Shown here in pieces: positions 7,603 through 14,397 of a stretch of DNA of 15,362 nt (within the stretch, counting starts at the first letter, position 1; every line of letters begins with the position of its first letter). A program made the translations under genes and the position numbers. This DNA is from Bacteroidales bacterium (lineage in GTDB: Bacteria; Bacteroidota; Bacteroidia; Bacteroidales; VadinHA17). The stretch lies in the NCBI GenBank assembly GCA_003520925.1, contig DOTV01000192.1:3403-18764 (forward strand), read 5' to 3'. Below the pieces are notes generated by a model, which did not search any database, had not been told where the DNA came from, and worked only from the letters and a program-made list of their open reading frames with translations.

Positions 7603-8951
7603 TTGAAAAAGGCAAGGTTCCTGAGATTCAGGTCGGAATCTTTTCAGCAAAGGAGATCTGTTTTACTCTTAATTCCTCCTTTATAGAGAAAAAAAGCGGC
7701 GCTTTATTTTCAGGAAAATGGGTTGCCGGACTCTCGGGTGTCAAAGTGGTTTTGAGGAATGAGAGCATCAAGCATGAGATGGAAGCGCCTGTTTATCTTG
7801 TACCGGCTGATCACAGTGACTCCTCATTCACCCTTCAGGCAGTTACTATCGGAGTTGATTTTCACTGGCAGCGAAAAGAGGATCAGGTTTTCAGGGGAAG
7901 TCTCCGGCTGATTACCGGCGATAACATGATCACAGCTGTAAACATATTGCCGGTTGAGGATTACCTCATTAGTGTAATATCTTCGGAAATGCGGGCAACA
8001 TCATCCGAGGAATTTCTGAAAGCTCATTCAGTTATCTCACGTAGCTGGTTGCTGGCACAGATCGAAAAGAGCAAAAAGATAAAGTCGGAAGGAAAAAAGT
8101 ACAATGCCGTAACAATAAATGACAATGAAATTGTCCGATGGTACGACAGGGAGGACCATCAGAATTACGATGTTTGTGCGGATGATCATTGCCAGAGATA
8201 CCAGGGAATCACCAGGGCATCATCGCCAGCCGTAGAAAAGGTGATCATGGAAACATACGGTGAGGTTCTGACTTTCGAAGGTTCGATTTGTGACACCCGC
8301 TATTACAAATGCTGCGGAGGTATGACCGAACAATTTGAAAATGTCTGGGAACCAGTCCGCCATCCCTACCTTCAGGGTATTATTGATAATTCGGCTCCGG
8401 TGGAAGGCTTTTCCACAGATCTGACAAAAAAAGAGGGTGCTGAGAAGTGGATACTTGAAAACCCTGAAGCCTTCTGCAATACAACCGATCAGAAAGTACT
8501 TTCACAGGTACTCAACGATTATGATCAGGAGACAAATGATTTTTTCAGATGGAAAGTGGTCTATACTCAGCAGGAGCTTAGCGACCTGGTAAAATTACGA
8601 ACAGGCAATGATTTTGGAATTATAACTGACCTGATTCCTCTTGAGAGAGGCGTTTCAGGACGAATTACCAGATTGAAGATTGAGGGCACTTTAAAAACAA
8701 TGATTTTAGGTAAGGAACTTGAGATCAGGAAATCGCTCTCAAAGTCACACCTGTACAGTTCATGCTTCTTTGTGGAAAAAGCGATTACCCTTGACGGAAC
8801 AAAATTCATTCTTCATGGGGCAGGATGGGGTCATGGCGTAGGTTTATGCCAGATAGGGGCCGCAATGATGGGTTCCAAAGGATATACATATCGTCAGATA
8901 TTAATGCATTATTTCATAGGGGCTACCTTTGAAAAGTTATACCATAAATAA
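7599..8951 (+). CDS. SpoIID/LytB-like peptidoglycan lytic transglycosylase without visible export signal
   Basis: A 450-residue SpoIID-family protein. The catalytic Glu expected for the family is E130 in ISSEMRATSSEEFLKAHSV. The DVCADDHCQRYQG segment contributes C193, H197 and C198, which resemble the Cys/His zinc site described for Clostridioides difficile SpoIID. CDTRYYKCCGG at 231-241 and the C-terminal GWGHGVGLCQIGA block (409-421) are also typical. SpoIID enzymes cut denuded glycan between MurNAc and GlcNAc, giving anhydroMurNAc ends. The N-terminus (MIEKGKVPEIQVGIF) has no signal peptide or membrane anchor, and the ATGA overlap fixes the start, so either it works in the cytosol on imported glycan fragments or it leaves by an unrecognised route. 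This is not a sporulation gene here; no other sporulation gene is present. Confidence 0.88.
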   Translation: MIEKGKVPEIQVGIFSAKEICFTLNSSFIEKKSGALFSGKWVAGLSGVKVVLRNESIKHEMEAPVYLVPADHSDSSFTLQAVTIGVDFHWQRKEDQVFRGSLRLITGDNMITAVNILPVEDYLISVISSEMRATSSEEFLKAHSVISRSWLLAQIEKSKKIKSEGKKYNAVTINDNEIVRWYDREDHQNYDVCADDHCQRYQGITRASSPAVEKVIMETYGEVLTFEGSICDTRYYKCCGGMTEQFENVWEPVRHPYLQGIIDNSAPVEGFSTDLTKKEGAEKWILENPEAFCNTTDQKVLSQVLNDYDQETNDFFRWKVVYTQQELSDLVKLRTGNDFGIITDLIPLERGVSGRITRLKIEGTLKTMILGKELEIRKSLSKSHLYSSCFFVEKAITLDGTKFILHGAGWGHGVGLCQIGAAMMGSKGYTYRQILMHYFIGATFEKLYHK

Positions 8952-8985
8952 GATCATCATATCAAAAATATTTAAAAAGGCTTAA

Positions 8986-10647
8986 ATGAACCAGAACAAA
9001 GACCGGTCACCATGGACATGGATCCCTACACTGTATTTTTTCCAGGGAATTCCTTACAGCATTGTAATGATAACATCTGGTCTGATTTACAAGACCATGG
9101 GCATCTCGATTGCCTCATTTGCTTTCTGGACCAGCTTGTTATACCTCCCCTGGGCAATCAAGCCTCTCTGGAGTCCTTATATTGATGTTGTCTCAACAAA
9201 AAGAAACTGGGTTATATGGACCCAGCTTCTTCTTGGATGTGCTTTTATTGCCGCCGGATTAATGATGCCACTCTCTTTCTTTTATCCTCTAAGCCTTGGA
9301 GTTTTTGCGGTTATTGCAATTTCTTCGGCAAGTCATGATATTGCCGCCGACGGCTTTTATATGTATGCGCTCGACCAGCACAAACAAGCATTCTTTGTTG
9401 GTATAAGGTCAACATTCTACAGGTTTGCAATGCTTACAGCCCTGGGACTTATACCGGTGCTTGCCGGAACAATTCAGAAAAGCACAGGTCTGAAACCGGT
9501 AACGTTTCAAACCCGGTCAGTGCCTCCGGAAGAATATGTTCCATTTGATCCTTCCGGAATAGAAATTGTAAAGTCGGAAGGTGAACCGGCGCTTCTCATT
9601 TTTCCGCGCAATCTTGAAGTACCTGTTTTCCACGAGGGAAAGTCAGCCATCGATTCTGCTGTTGTATATATAGCGCTCTCAGCTCCACCTGAAAATGGTG
9701 AAACAGTAGTTGTCAATGTTGTGCGTAAATCGGGCAGCAAGGATATAGACCTTTCCAAAAAGCAGACAGGCAGGTTTGAATTCACAGGCAGTAACTGGAA
9801 TAAACCGGTTGCTGCTTCTGTTAAAGTAAATCATAATCTTACCGGTTCGGCTTCATCAGAATTTCTGGTCACCGCCGGGAATATTGCTTTCAGCTGGATG
9901 GTTTCCCTGGGTATCCTCGGTATTCTACTGCTGCTTTTGGCCATCTACAACCGGATAATGTTGCCACGTCCTGATGAAAAAAGCACAAGTGAAAAAATAG
10001 GATGGAGCGTTTACAAAGAGGTTTTTGTATCATTTTTTACTAAACCAGGCGTTATCCCTGCGCTTATTTTCTTCCTTTTGTACCGGCTGGGCGAATCCCA
10101 GCTTGTAAAGGTTGCAACACCCTTTCTTGTAGATTCAAGGAGTTCGGGAGGGATCGGTCTGACATCTGCCCAGTACGGCATTGCATATGGAACAATAGGT
10201 ATGCTTTGCCTTACTCTCGGAGGAATTCTCGGAGGAATAACGGCAGCCAGGTTCGGGCTGAGAAAGCTTATCTTCATTATGGCACTATGTATGAACATAC
10301 CGATAAGTGTTTATATCTATCTTTCTCAGGTACAGCCTATGCCCGGCGATCTTACTATCTATCTTTCAATTGCACTTGAACAATTCGGGTATGGATTCGG
10401 GTTTACTGCCTACATGCTTTATATGCTTCATTATGTGGGAGAAAGCAGATATAAAACTGCAGAATATGCTATCGGAACCTCGCTTATGGCACTGGGAATG
10501 ATGCTTCCAGGAATGATTTCCGGAACTGTGAAAGAGGCACTTGGCTACCAGCATTTCTTTATTTATGTAATATTGTGTTCAATCCCGGGACTGATAGCCA
10601 TCAGATTTCTGAAAATAGATCCTGCTTTTGGAATAAAGAAGAAATAA
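8986..10647 (+). CDS. ampG: AmpG-like muropeptide MFS permease with large periplasmic insertion
   Basis: A 553-residue inner-membrane transporter with about 12 predicted membrane segments: six before and six after the central cytoplasmic loop (about 323-350). AmpG-like features include the start PTLYFFQGIPYSIVM (14-28), the KPLWSPYID loop (59-67) and ASHDIAADGFY (115-125), which matches the conserved Asp-containing segment of AmpG in helix 4. It most likely imports GlcNAc-anhydroMurNAc or related muropeptides by proton symport. Between helices 5 and 6 lies a hydrophilic, beta-rich stretch of about 130 residues (166-298); with the usual MFS topology it faces the periplasm. A weak purine-rich AAAAAGG at 8974-8980 may be a ribosome binding site. 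The 34-base gap to the SpoIID-like gene fits one transcript. Family certain, exact cargo inferred. Confidence 0.88.
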   Translation: MNQNKDRSPWTWIPTLYFFQGIPYSIVMITSGLIYKTMGISIASFAFWTSLLYLPWAIKPLWSPYIDVVSTKRNWVIWTQLLLGCAFIAAGLMMPLSFFYPLSLGVFAVIAISSASHDIAADGFYMYALDQHKQAFFVGIRSTFYRFAMLTALGLIPVLAGTIQKSTGLKPVTFQTRSVPPEEYVPFDPSGIEIVKSEGEPALLIFPRNLEVPVFHEGKSAIDSAVVYIALSAPPENGETVVVNVVRKSGSKDIDLSKKQTGRFEFTGSNWNKPVAASVKVNHNLTGSASSEFLVTAGNIAFSWMVSLGILGILLLLLAIYNRIMLPRPDEKSTSEKIGWSVYKEVFVSFFTKPGVIPALIFFLLYRLGESQLVKVATPFLVDSRSSGGIGLTSAQYGIAYGTIGMLCLTLGGILGGITAARFGLRKLIFIMALCMNIPISVYIYLSQVQPMPGDLTIYLSIALEQFGYGFGFTAYMLYMLHYVGESRYKTAEYAIGTSLMALGMMLPGMISGTVKEALGYQHFFIYVILCSIPGLIAIRFLKIDPAFGIKKK

Positions 10648-10657
10648 GTTGATATAA

Positions 10658-10677
10658 ATAGAAATACATAGAAATGC
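10658..10677 (+). repeat. Short 10-bp direct repeat in the ampG to NagB/PIG-L gap
   Basis: Two tandem units, ATAGAAATAC and ATAGAAATGC, lie in the 37-base gap just before the next start codon. They are A-rich like many Bacteroidota translation-start regions and may simply reflect composition. No hairpin or terminator is visible in this gap, which supports read-through from ampG. Confidence 0.45.
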
Positions 10678-10684
10678 AAATAAA

Positions 10685-13012
10685 ATGAAATCAATAGAAC
10701 TGTCAAAAGTCGAGCAGTCATTCTTTTCAAGCTCCGGAAGAGGGATCCATTCAACAGCTATCCCGTACATTGTTGTTCATAATTTCCCCGATCTTGGATT
10801 GCTGACATCGCTAAGGTTCCTTGAATGGGTGAATGAAAATCCTGAGGGGGTTATAAGTCTGCCAACAGGCAAAACCCCGGAGTATTTTATAAAATGGACA
10901 AACAGACTGTTGCAGGGATGGGATCAGAAAGAAAACAGGATCATTATGGAAACTCACGGACTCTCGATTGTTAAGAAACCGACACTGAGAGGGTTGCATT
11001 TCGTCCAGGTTGAAGACTTTTATCCTATAGATCCCGAACAGCATAACAGTTTTTACGATTATGTAAGGAATTTTTATATCAGGGGATTCAATCTTGATCC
11101 GGCAAAGGCATTGCTTATAAATGCTGATGAAATAAAACTATCACAGAATAAGCATTATACGGAGATATTTCCGGATAACCGGATTGACCTGACCCTTCGA
11201 AACAGGGAAGCTGGTTCACTATTCGAAAAATTGCAGCAGGAGTCCATTTTCCGTATTGACAACTGGTGTACAAATTATGAAAACCAGATACGGGATATGG
11301 GAGGGATAGGTTTTTTCCTAGGAGGGATGGGCCCTGATGGTGCAATAGCTTCCAATACACGTGGAAGCGATCATAACTCAACAACCCGGCTTACGGCAAC
11401 AAATTTCGAAGCCCAGGCTGCATCAGCAGGTGATCTGGGTGGTATAGAAGTTTCAAGGAACAGGCTGGTTATCACAATCGGGCTGGGTACAATTACTTAC
11501 AACCCGGATGGTGTGGCGATAATATTTGCTGCCGGCGAAGCCAAGGCCCCGGTGGTAAGGAATGCATTGGAAAATCCCCCTGATAACTTCTATCCGGCAA
11601 CTGTCCTGCAGAGACAAAAGAATGCACGTTTTTACCTTACCGAGGGAGCGGCAGTCCGGCTTCATGACAGCATTGAAAAATATTACAGAGAAGGAGATTG
11701 GACATTTGAAAAGACCGAAAAGGCTGTATTCGATCTTTGCCAGAAGATCGATAAATATGCCCATAAGCTTGAAATTGAAGACCTGAAAAATGATAAATAC
11801 TGTTGTCTCATTCCTGGCCTGAGCCTCGACAGGGTCAAGGATGTTATTGAAGCTACAAAACAAAAAATAGTAAAGGGAAACGCTAAAGAGCAAAACCAGA
11901 CCTTCCTTCATACCGGCCCGCATCATGACGATATAATGCTTGGAATTTTCCCATGTATTATCCCGACCCTCCGTGAAGCATCGAACCGGTTCCGTTTTAC
12001 AGTTTGCACTTCAGGATTCACAGCAGTTACAAACGATATGCTTCAGAATTTTCTCCAGGAAACCCTGAATCATATAGAACAGGATAAGGTCAAAATGATT
12101 GAATATCCTGATTTCTTTCAGAAGGGCTATAAGTACAAGTTTGATAAAGATGTAAGCCATTATCTCGATAAAATCGCGGCAAAAGATGAACCTGGAAAGC
12201 TGAGGGGAGTCTGTCACAGGATAATAAGAGTGATGGTCGATGTTTACAATCTGAAATCAAGGGAAGAGCTTACAGGACAGATAGAGAAGAATATTGAATT
12301 GCTGAAATCAAGCTATAGCGGTGAGAAGAATCCACCCGATATTCAGAAGCTTAAAGGTATGATCCGCGAATTTGAAGAGGAACTTGTCTGGGCCCATTAC
12401 GGAGTTAAAGTCCAGGACATTCAGCACCTTCGGCTGGGCTTTTATACTGGTGATATATTCACTCCGCAGCCGAACACCAAACGCGACGTTGAACCAATCC
12501 TGGAAATGCTGAGGGAGGTAAGGCCTACTGTTGTAAGCATGGCTTACGATCCGGAAGGCTCGGGACCCGATACTCATTATAAAGTTCTTAAGGCACTGGC
12601 TAAGGCATTAAGTATCTGGAAACAGGAAGAGGACCTATCAAATTTGCGAATTATTGGCTACAGGAATGTCTGGTTCAGATTTCATCCGTCGGAGGTAAAT
12701 GTTTTCACACCTGTCTCGCTTAACTCAATGGCTGTTTTGGAAAAATCGTTCAAGGATTGTTATATAAGCCAGGTAAATGCTTCATTCCCCAGCTATGAAC
12801 TGGATGGACCGTTCAGCGACCTTTCACAGCACGTCTGGGTAGAACAATTCAAAAGGGTTCAGCTTATACTCGGGAAAGATTACTTCTATGAAAACGAAAG
12901 CCCTAAGATTCGTGCAACCCATGGAATGATATTTCATAAGGAAATGAAGCTGGACGAGTTTCTCATGCATGCAAATGAGCTTGAAAAGAGCATGGAAGGC
13001 GAGGTCAGATAG
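10685..13012 (+). CDS. NagB-like (glucosamine-6-phosphate isomerase fold) domain fused to PIG-L-type deacetylase domain
   Basis: A 775-residue cytosolic two-domain protein. Residues about 20-335 align with NagB/6-phosphogluconolactonase-fold enzymes: the phosphate loop LPTGKTP (59-65), a VEDFYPI block (109-115) and LGGMGPDGAIASN (212-224). Against E. coli NagB, D72 is replaced by E110, H143 by A220 and E148 by T225, while D141 is kept as D218, so ordinary GlcN6P deamination is doubtful. Residues about 404-775 are PIG-L-like: H413-H-D415-D416 corresponds to the HPDD motif and H631 to the last metal-binding His, so a zinc N-deacetylase site appears intact. Standard Bacteroidota NagB/PIG-L fusions are shorter (about 660 residues) and keep the NagB active site. 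Last gene of the operon. Automated naming as glucosamine-6-phosphate deaminase would be misleading; deacetylation or hydrolysis of an imported amino sugar or its phosphate is a reasonable inference. Confidence 0.85.
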   Translation: MKSIELSKVEQSFFSSSGRGIHSTAIPYIVVHNFPDLGLLTSLRFLEWVNENPEGVISLPTGKTPEYFIKWTNRLLQGWDQKENRIIMETHGLSIVKKPTLRGLHFVQVEDFYPIDPEQHNSFYDYVRNFYIRGFNLDPAKALLINADEIKLSQNKHYTEIFPDNRIDLTLRNREAGSLFEKLQQESIFRIDNWCTNYENQIRDMGGIGFFLGGMGPDGAIASNTRGSDHNSTTRLTATNFEAQAASAGDLGGIEVSRNRLVITIGLGTITYNPDGVAIIFAAGEAKAPVVRNALENPPDNFYPATVLQRQKNARFYLTEGAAVRLHDSIEKYYREGDWTFEKTEKAVFDLCQKIDKYAHKLEIEDLKNDKYCCLIPGLSLDRVKDVIEATKQKIVKGNAKEQNQTFLHTGPHHDDIMLGIFPCIIPTLREASNRFRFTVCTSGFTAVTNDMLQNFLQETLNHIEQDKVKMIEYPDFFQKGYKYKFDKDVSHYLDKIAAKDEPGKLRGVCHRIIRVMVDVYNLKSREELTGQIEKNIELLKSSYSGEKNPPDIQKLKGMIREFEEELVWAHYGVKVQDIQHLRLGFYTGDIFTPQPNTKRDVEPILEMLREVRPTVVSMAYDPEGSGPDTHYKVLKALAKALSIWKQEEDLSNLRIIGYRNVWFRFHPSEVNVFTPVSLNSMAVLEKSFKDCYISQVNASFPSYELDGPFSDLSQHVWVEQFKRVQLILGKDYFYENESPKIRATHGMIFHKEMKLDEFLMHANELEKSMEGEVR

Positions 13013-13024
13013 TTATTAATAACT
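13011..13024. terminator. 14-bp perfect palindrome between convergent genes, possible bidirectional terminator
   Basis: AGTTATTAATAACT is its own reverse complement. It overlaps the TAG stop of the NagB/PIG-L gene (13010-13012) and the first base of the stop triplet of namZ on the other strand (13024-13026). As RNA it could form only a weak 5-bp stem with a TTAA loop and has no long U tract on either side, so intrinsic termination is uncertain. Confidence 0.35.
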
Positions 13025-14274
13025 CAGTACAAAAGATACTTCTGAACTTTCTTTCGGAAAGTCGGAACGGATCCATTCCATAATTCAAGGATTGAGTCTG
13101 TCCTGAAATTTTTAGTGAACTCTTTTCTTATTTTATCTGTCCCGCACACCTTATCAAACATTTCAAGCCTTGATTTTTCACATAATGCGAAAAGGTCTTT
13201 TCCAGGCCATAGTTTATGAGCTTCCTGGAGAATATAAAACTGGATCATTGACAAGGGAGCCCTGTATTTATCAATCAGATGGATTTGAACCCCATGGACC
13301 ATTTTTCCCTGAGAGACACTGTAATACGGTTTGTAATGGACCGGTCGGAAAATCAGACCTGGAAGCCCCAGTGCATTAAGGTTTTGTGTCAGTGAATCGG
13401 CATTGATCCACTCTGTTGCGAAGGTTTGAAATGGCAGGGTGTAACCTACACCTATGCTTGCAACGTAAAGTTCTCCGATTATGCCTGTGGCAGGATAAAA
13501 GTAGCTGGTTGCTGTCTGCGGAATATGAGGTGATGATGGTACCCATGGCAATCCTGTCTCCTCAAAACACATATCTCTTTTCCATCCATTCATTTTGATC
13601 ACTTTCAGATCGCATTTCATTCCGTTTTTAAGCAATCCTTCACCATTCAGAAACAATGCCAGTTCTCCGACAGTCAATCCATGGATATAAGGAACAGGAT
13701 ACTGACTTACAAAAGAGATGAAGTCCTTTTCAACAAGGGGTCCCTCCATTCGCACTCCTCCGAGAGGATTTGGCCTGTCGAGAACAATAAAAGGAATGTT
13801 GTTTTCTGCAGCAGCCTCCATTGCAAGTCCAAGCGTGCTTATGAATGTGTAAGATCGTGACCCTATGTCCTGAATATCGTAAACCAGAAGATCAATACCT
13901 TCAAGCATTTCTTTAGTAGGTTTTCTTGTATTTCCATATAAGCTGGAAACTTTCAGATGTGTCGACGGATCGATTGTGGAACCGATTATTTCTCCGGCGG
14001 TATATTCTCCCCTTACTCCGTGCTCCGGCCCGTACAGGCTGGTCAGCCTGACTCCGGGAGCTTTATAAATAATATCTATACAGGACCGAAGATTCCTGTC
14101 AACACCTGTGGGATTGGTTATAAGGCCGACTCTCTTTCCTTTCAGTACTTCAAATTTGCTTTTTACAAGCATCTCCAGCCCGGTTTCAACTACCTGGCCC
14201 TGCAATCCTACCGGATTAAATAAGATCTGTATGATCAAAATCATTCTGAAAAAAGTTGAAATCTTGTTTATCAT
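13024..14274 (-). CDS. namZ: NamZ-like exo-beta-N-acetylmuramidase (DUF1343, GH171)
   Basis: A 416-residue protein with a signal peptide (about 1-26, ending GLQGQ), so periplasmic or lipid-free exported. DUF1343 landmarks are all present: KRVGLITNPTGVD (47-59), LYGPEHGVRGE with E84 and E90 (80-90), YDIQDIGSRSYTF (132-143), DRPNPLGG (166-173) and a PHIPQTATSYFYP segment (249-261). The Glu of the PEHG region has been proposed to be catalytic in characterised members. NamZ enzymes remove MurNAc from the non-reducing ends of peptidoglycan chains; Bacillus subtilis and Tannerella forsythia members have been studied. Convergent with the salvage operon and divergent from the acetyltransferase gene, so it is separately transcribed yet clearly part of the same functional neighbourhood. 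Length is normal for the family and no key block is missing. Confidence 0.92.
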   Translation of the reverse strand: MINKISTFFRMILIIQILFNPVGLQGQVVETGLEMLVKSKFEVLKGKRVGLITNPTGVDRNLRSCIDIIYKAPGVRLTSLYGPEHGVRGEYTAGEIIGSTIDPSTHLKVSSLYGNTRKPTKEMLEGIDLLVYDIQDIGSRSYTFISTLGLAMEAAAENNIPFIVLDRPNPLGGVRMEGPLVEKDFISFVSQYPVPYIHGLTVGELALFLNGEGLLKNGMKCDLKVIKMNGWKRDMCFEETGLPWVPSSPHIPQTATSYFYPATGIIGELYVASIGVGYTLPFQTFATEWINADSLTQNLNALGLPGLIFRPVHYKPYYSVSQGKMVHGVQIHLIDKYRAPLSMIQFYILQEAHKLWPGKDLFALCEKSRLEMFDKVCGTDKIRKEFTKNFRTDSILELWNGSVPTFRKKVQKYLLY

Positions 14275-14397
14275 GGCGTCAGGTTTATAAAATGCAGGTT
14301 CTTAATAAATTCGATAAATTGAACTGAAATTACGGTAAATATAATCACGGGTTTTGTCACATATTCTTATTTTTATGCCTTTTTACATAAATGTGAT
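14275..14397. promoter_or_regulatory. Divergent intergenic region between namZ and the acetyltransferase gene
   Basis: A 123-base A/T-rich gap that should hold both promoters. ATAAATT occurs twice, at 14305-14311 and 14314-14320 (9-bp period), a possible protein-binding direct repeat or simple A/T bias. TATTTTTA at 14368-14375 is close to the -7 element TAnnTTTG, and TTTG occurs at 14353-14356, but the 11-base spacing between them is too short for the usual Bacteroidota promoter. No convincing promoter is claimed. Confidence 0.35.

Noticed and set aside
7599..8951. Evidence of sporulation
   Set aside because: SpoIID-fold enzymes occur widely in non-sporulating bacteria, and no other sporulation gene is in the window.
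11453..11926. A 157-codon open frame on the minus strand
   Set aside because: It lies wholly antisense to the NagB/PIG-L gene, whose frame has conserved family motifs; the antisense product resembles nothing and has no start context.
10685..13012. Naming this gene as an ordinary glucosamine-6-phosphate deaminase (nagB)
   Set aside because: The aligned catalytic positions of NagB are substituted (E110, A220, T225), so the gene symbol would imply an activity the sequence does not support.
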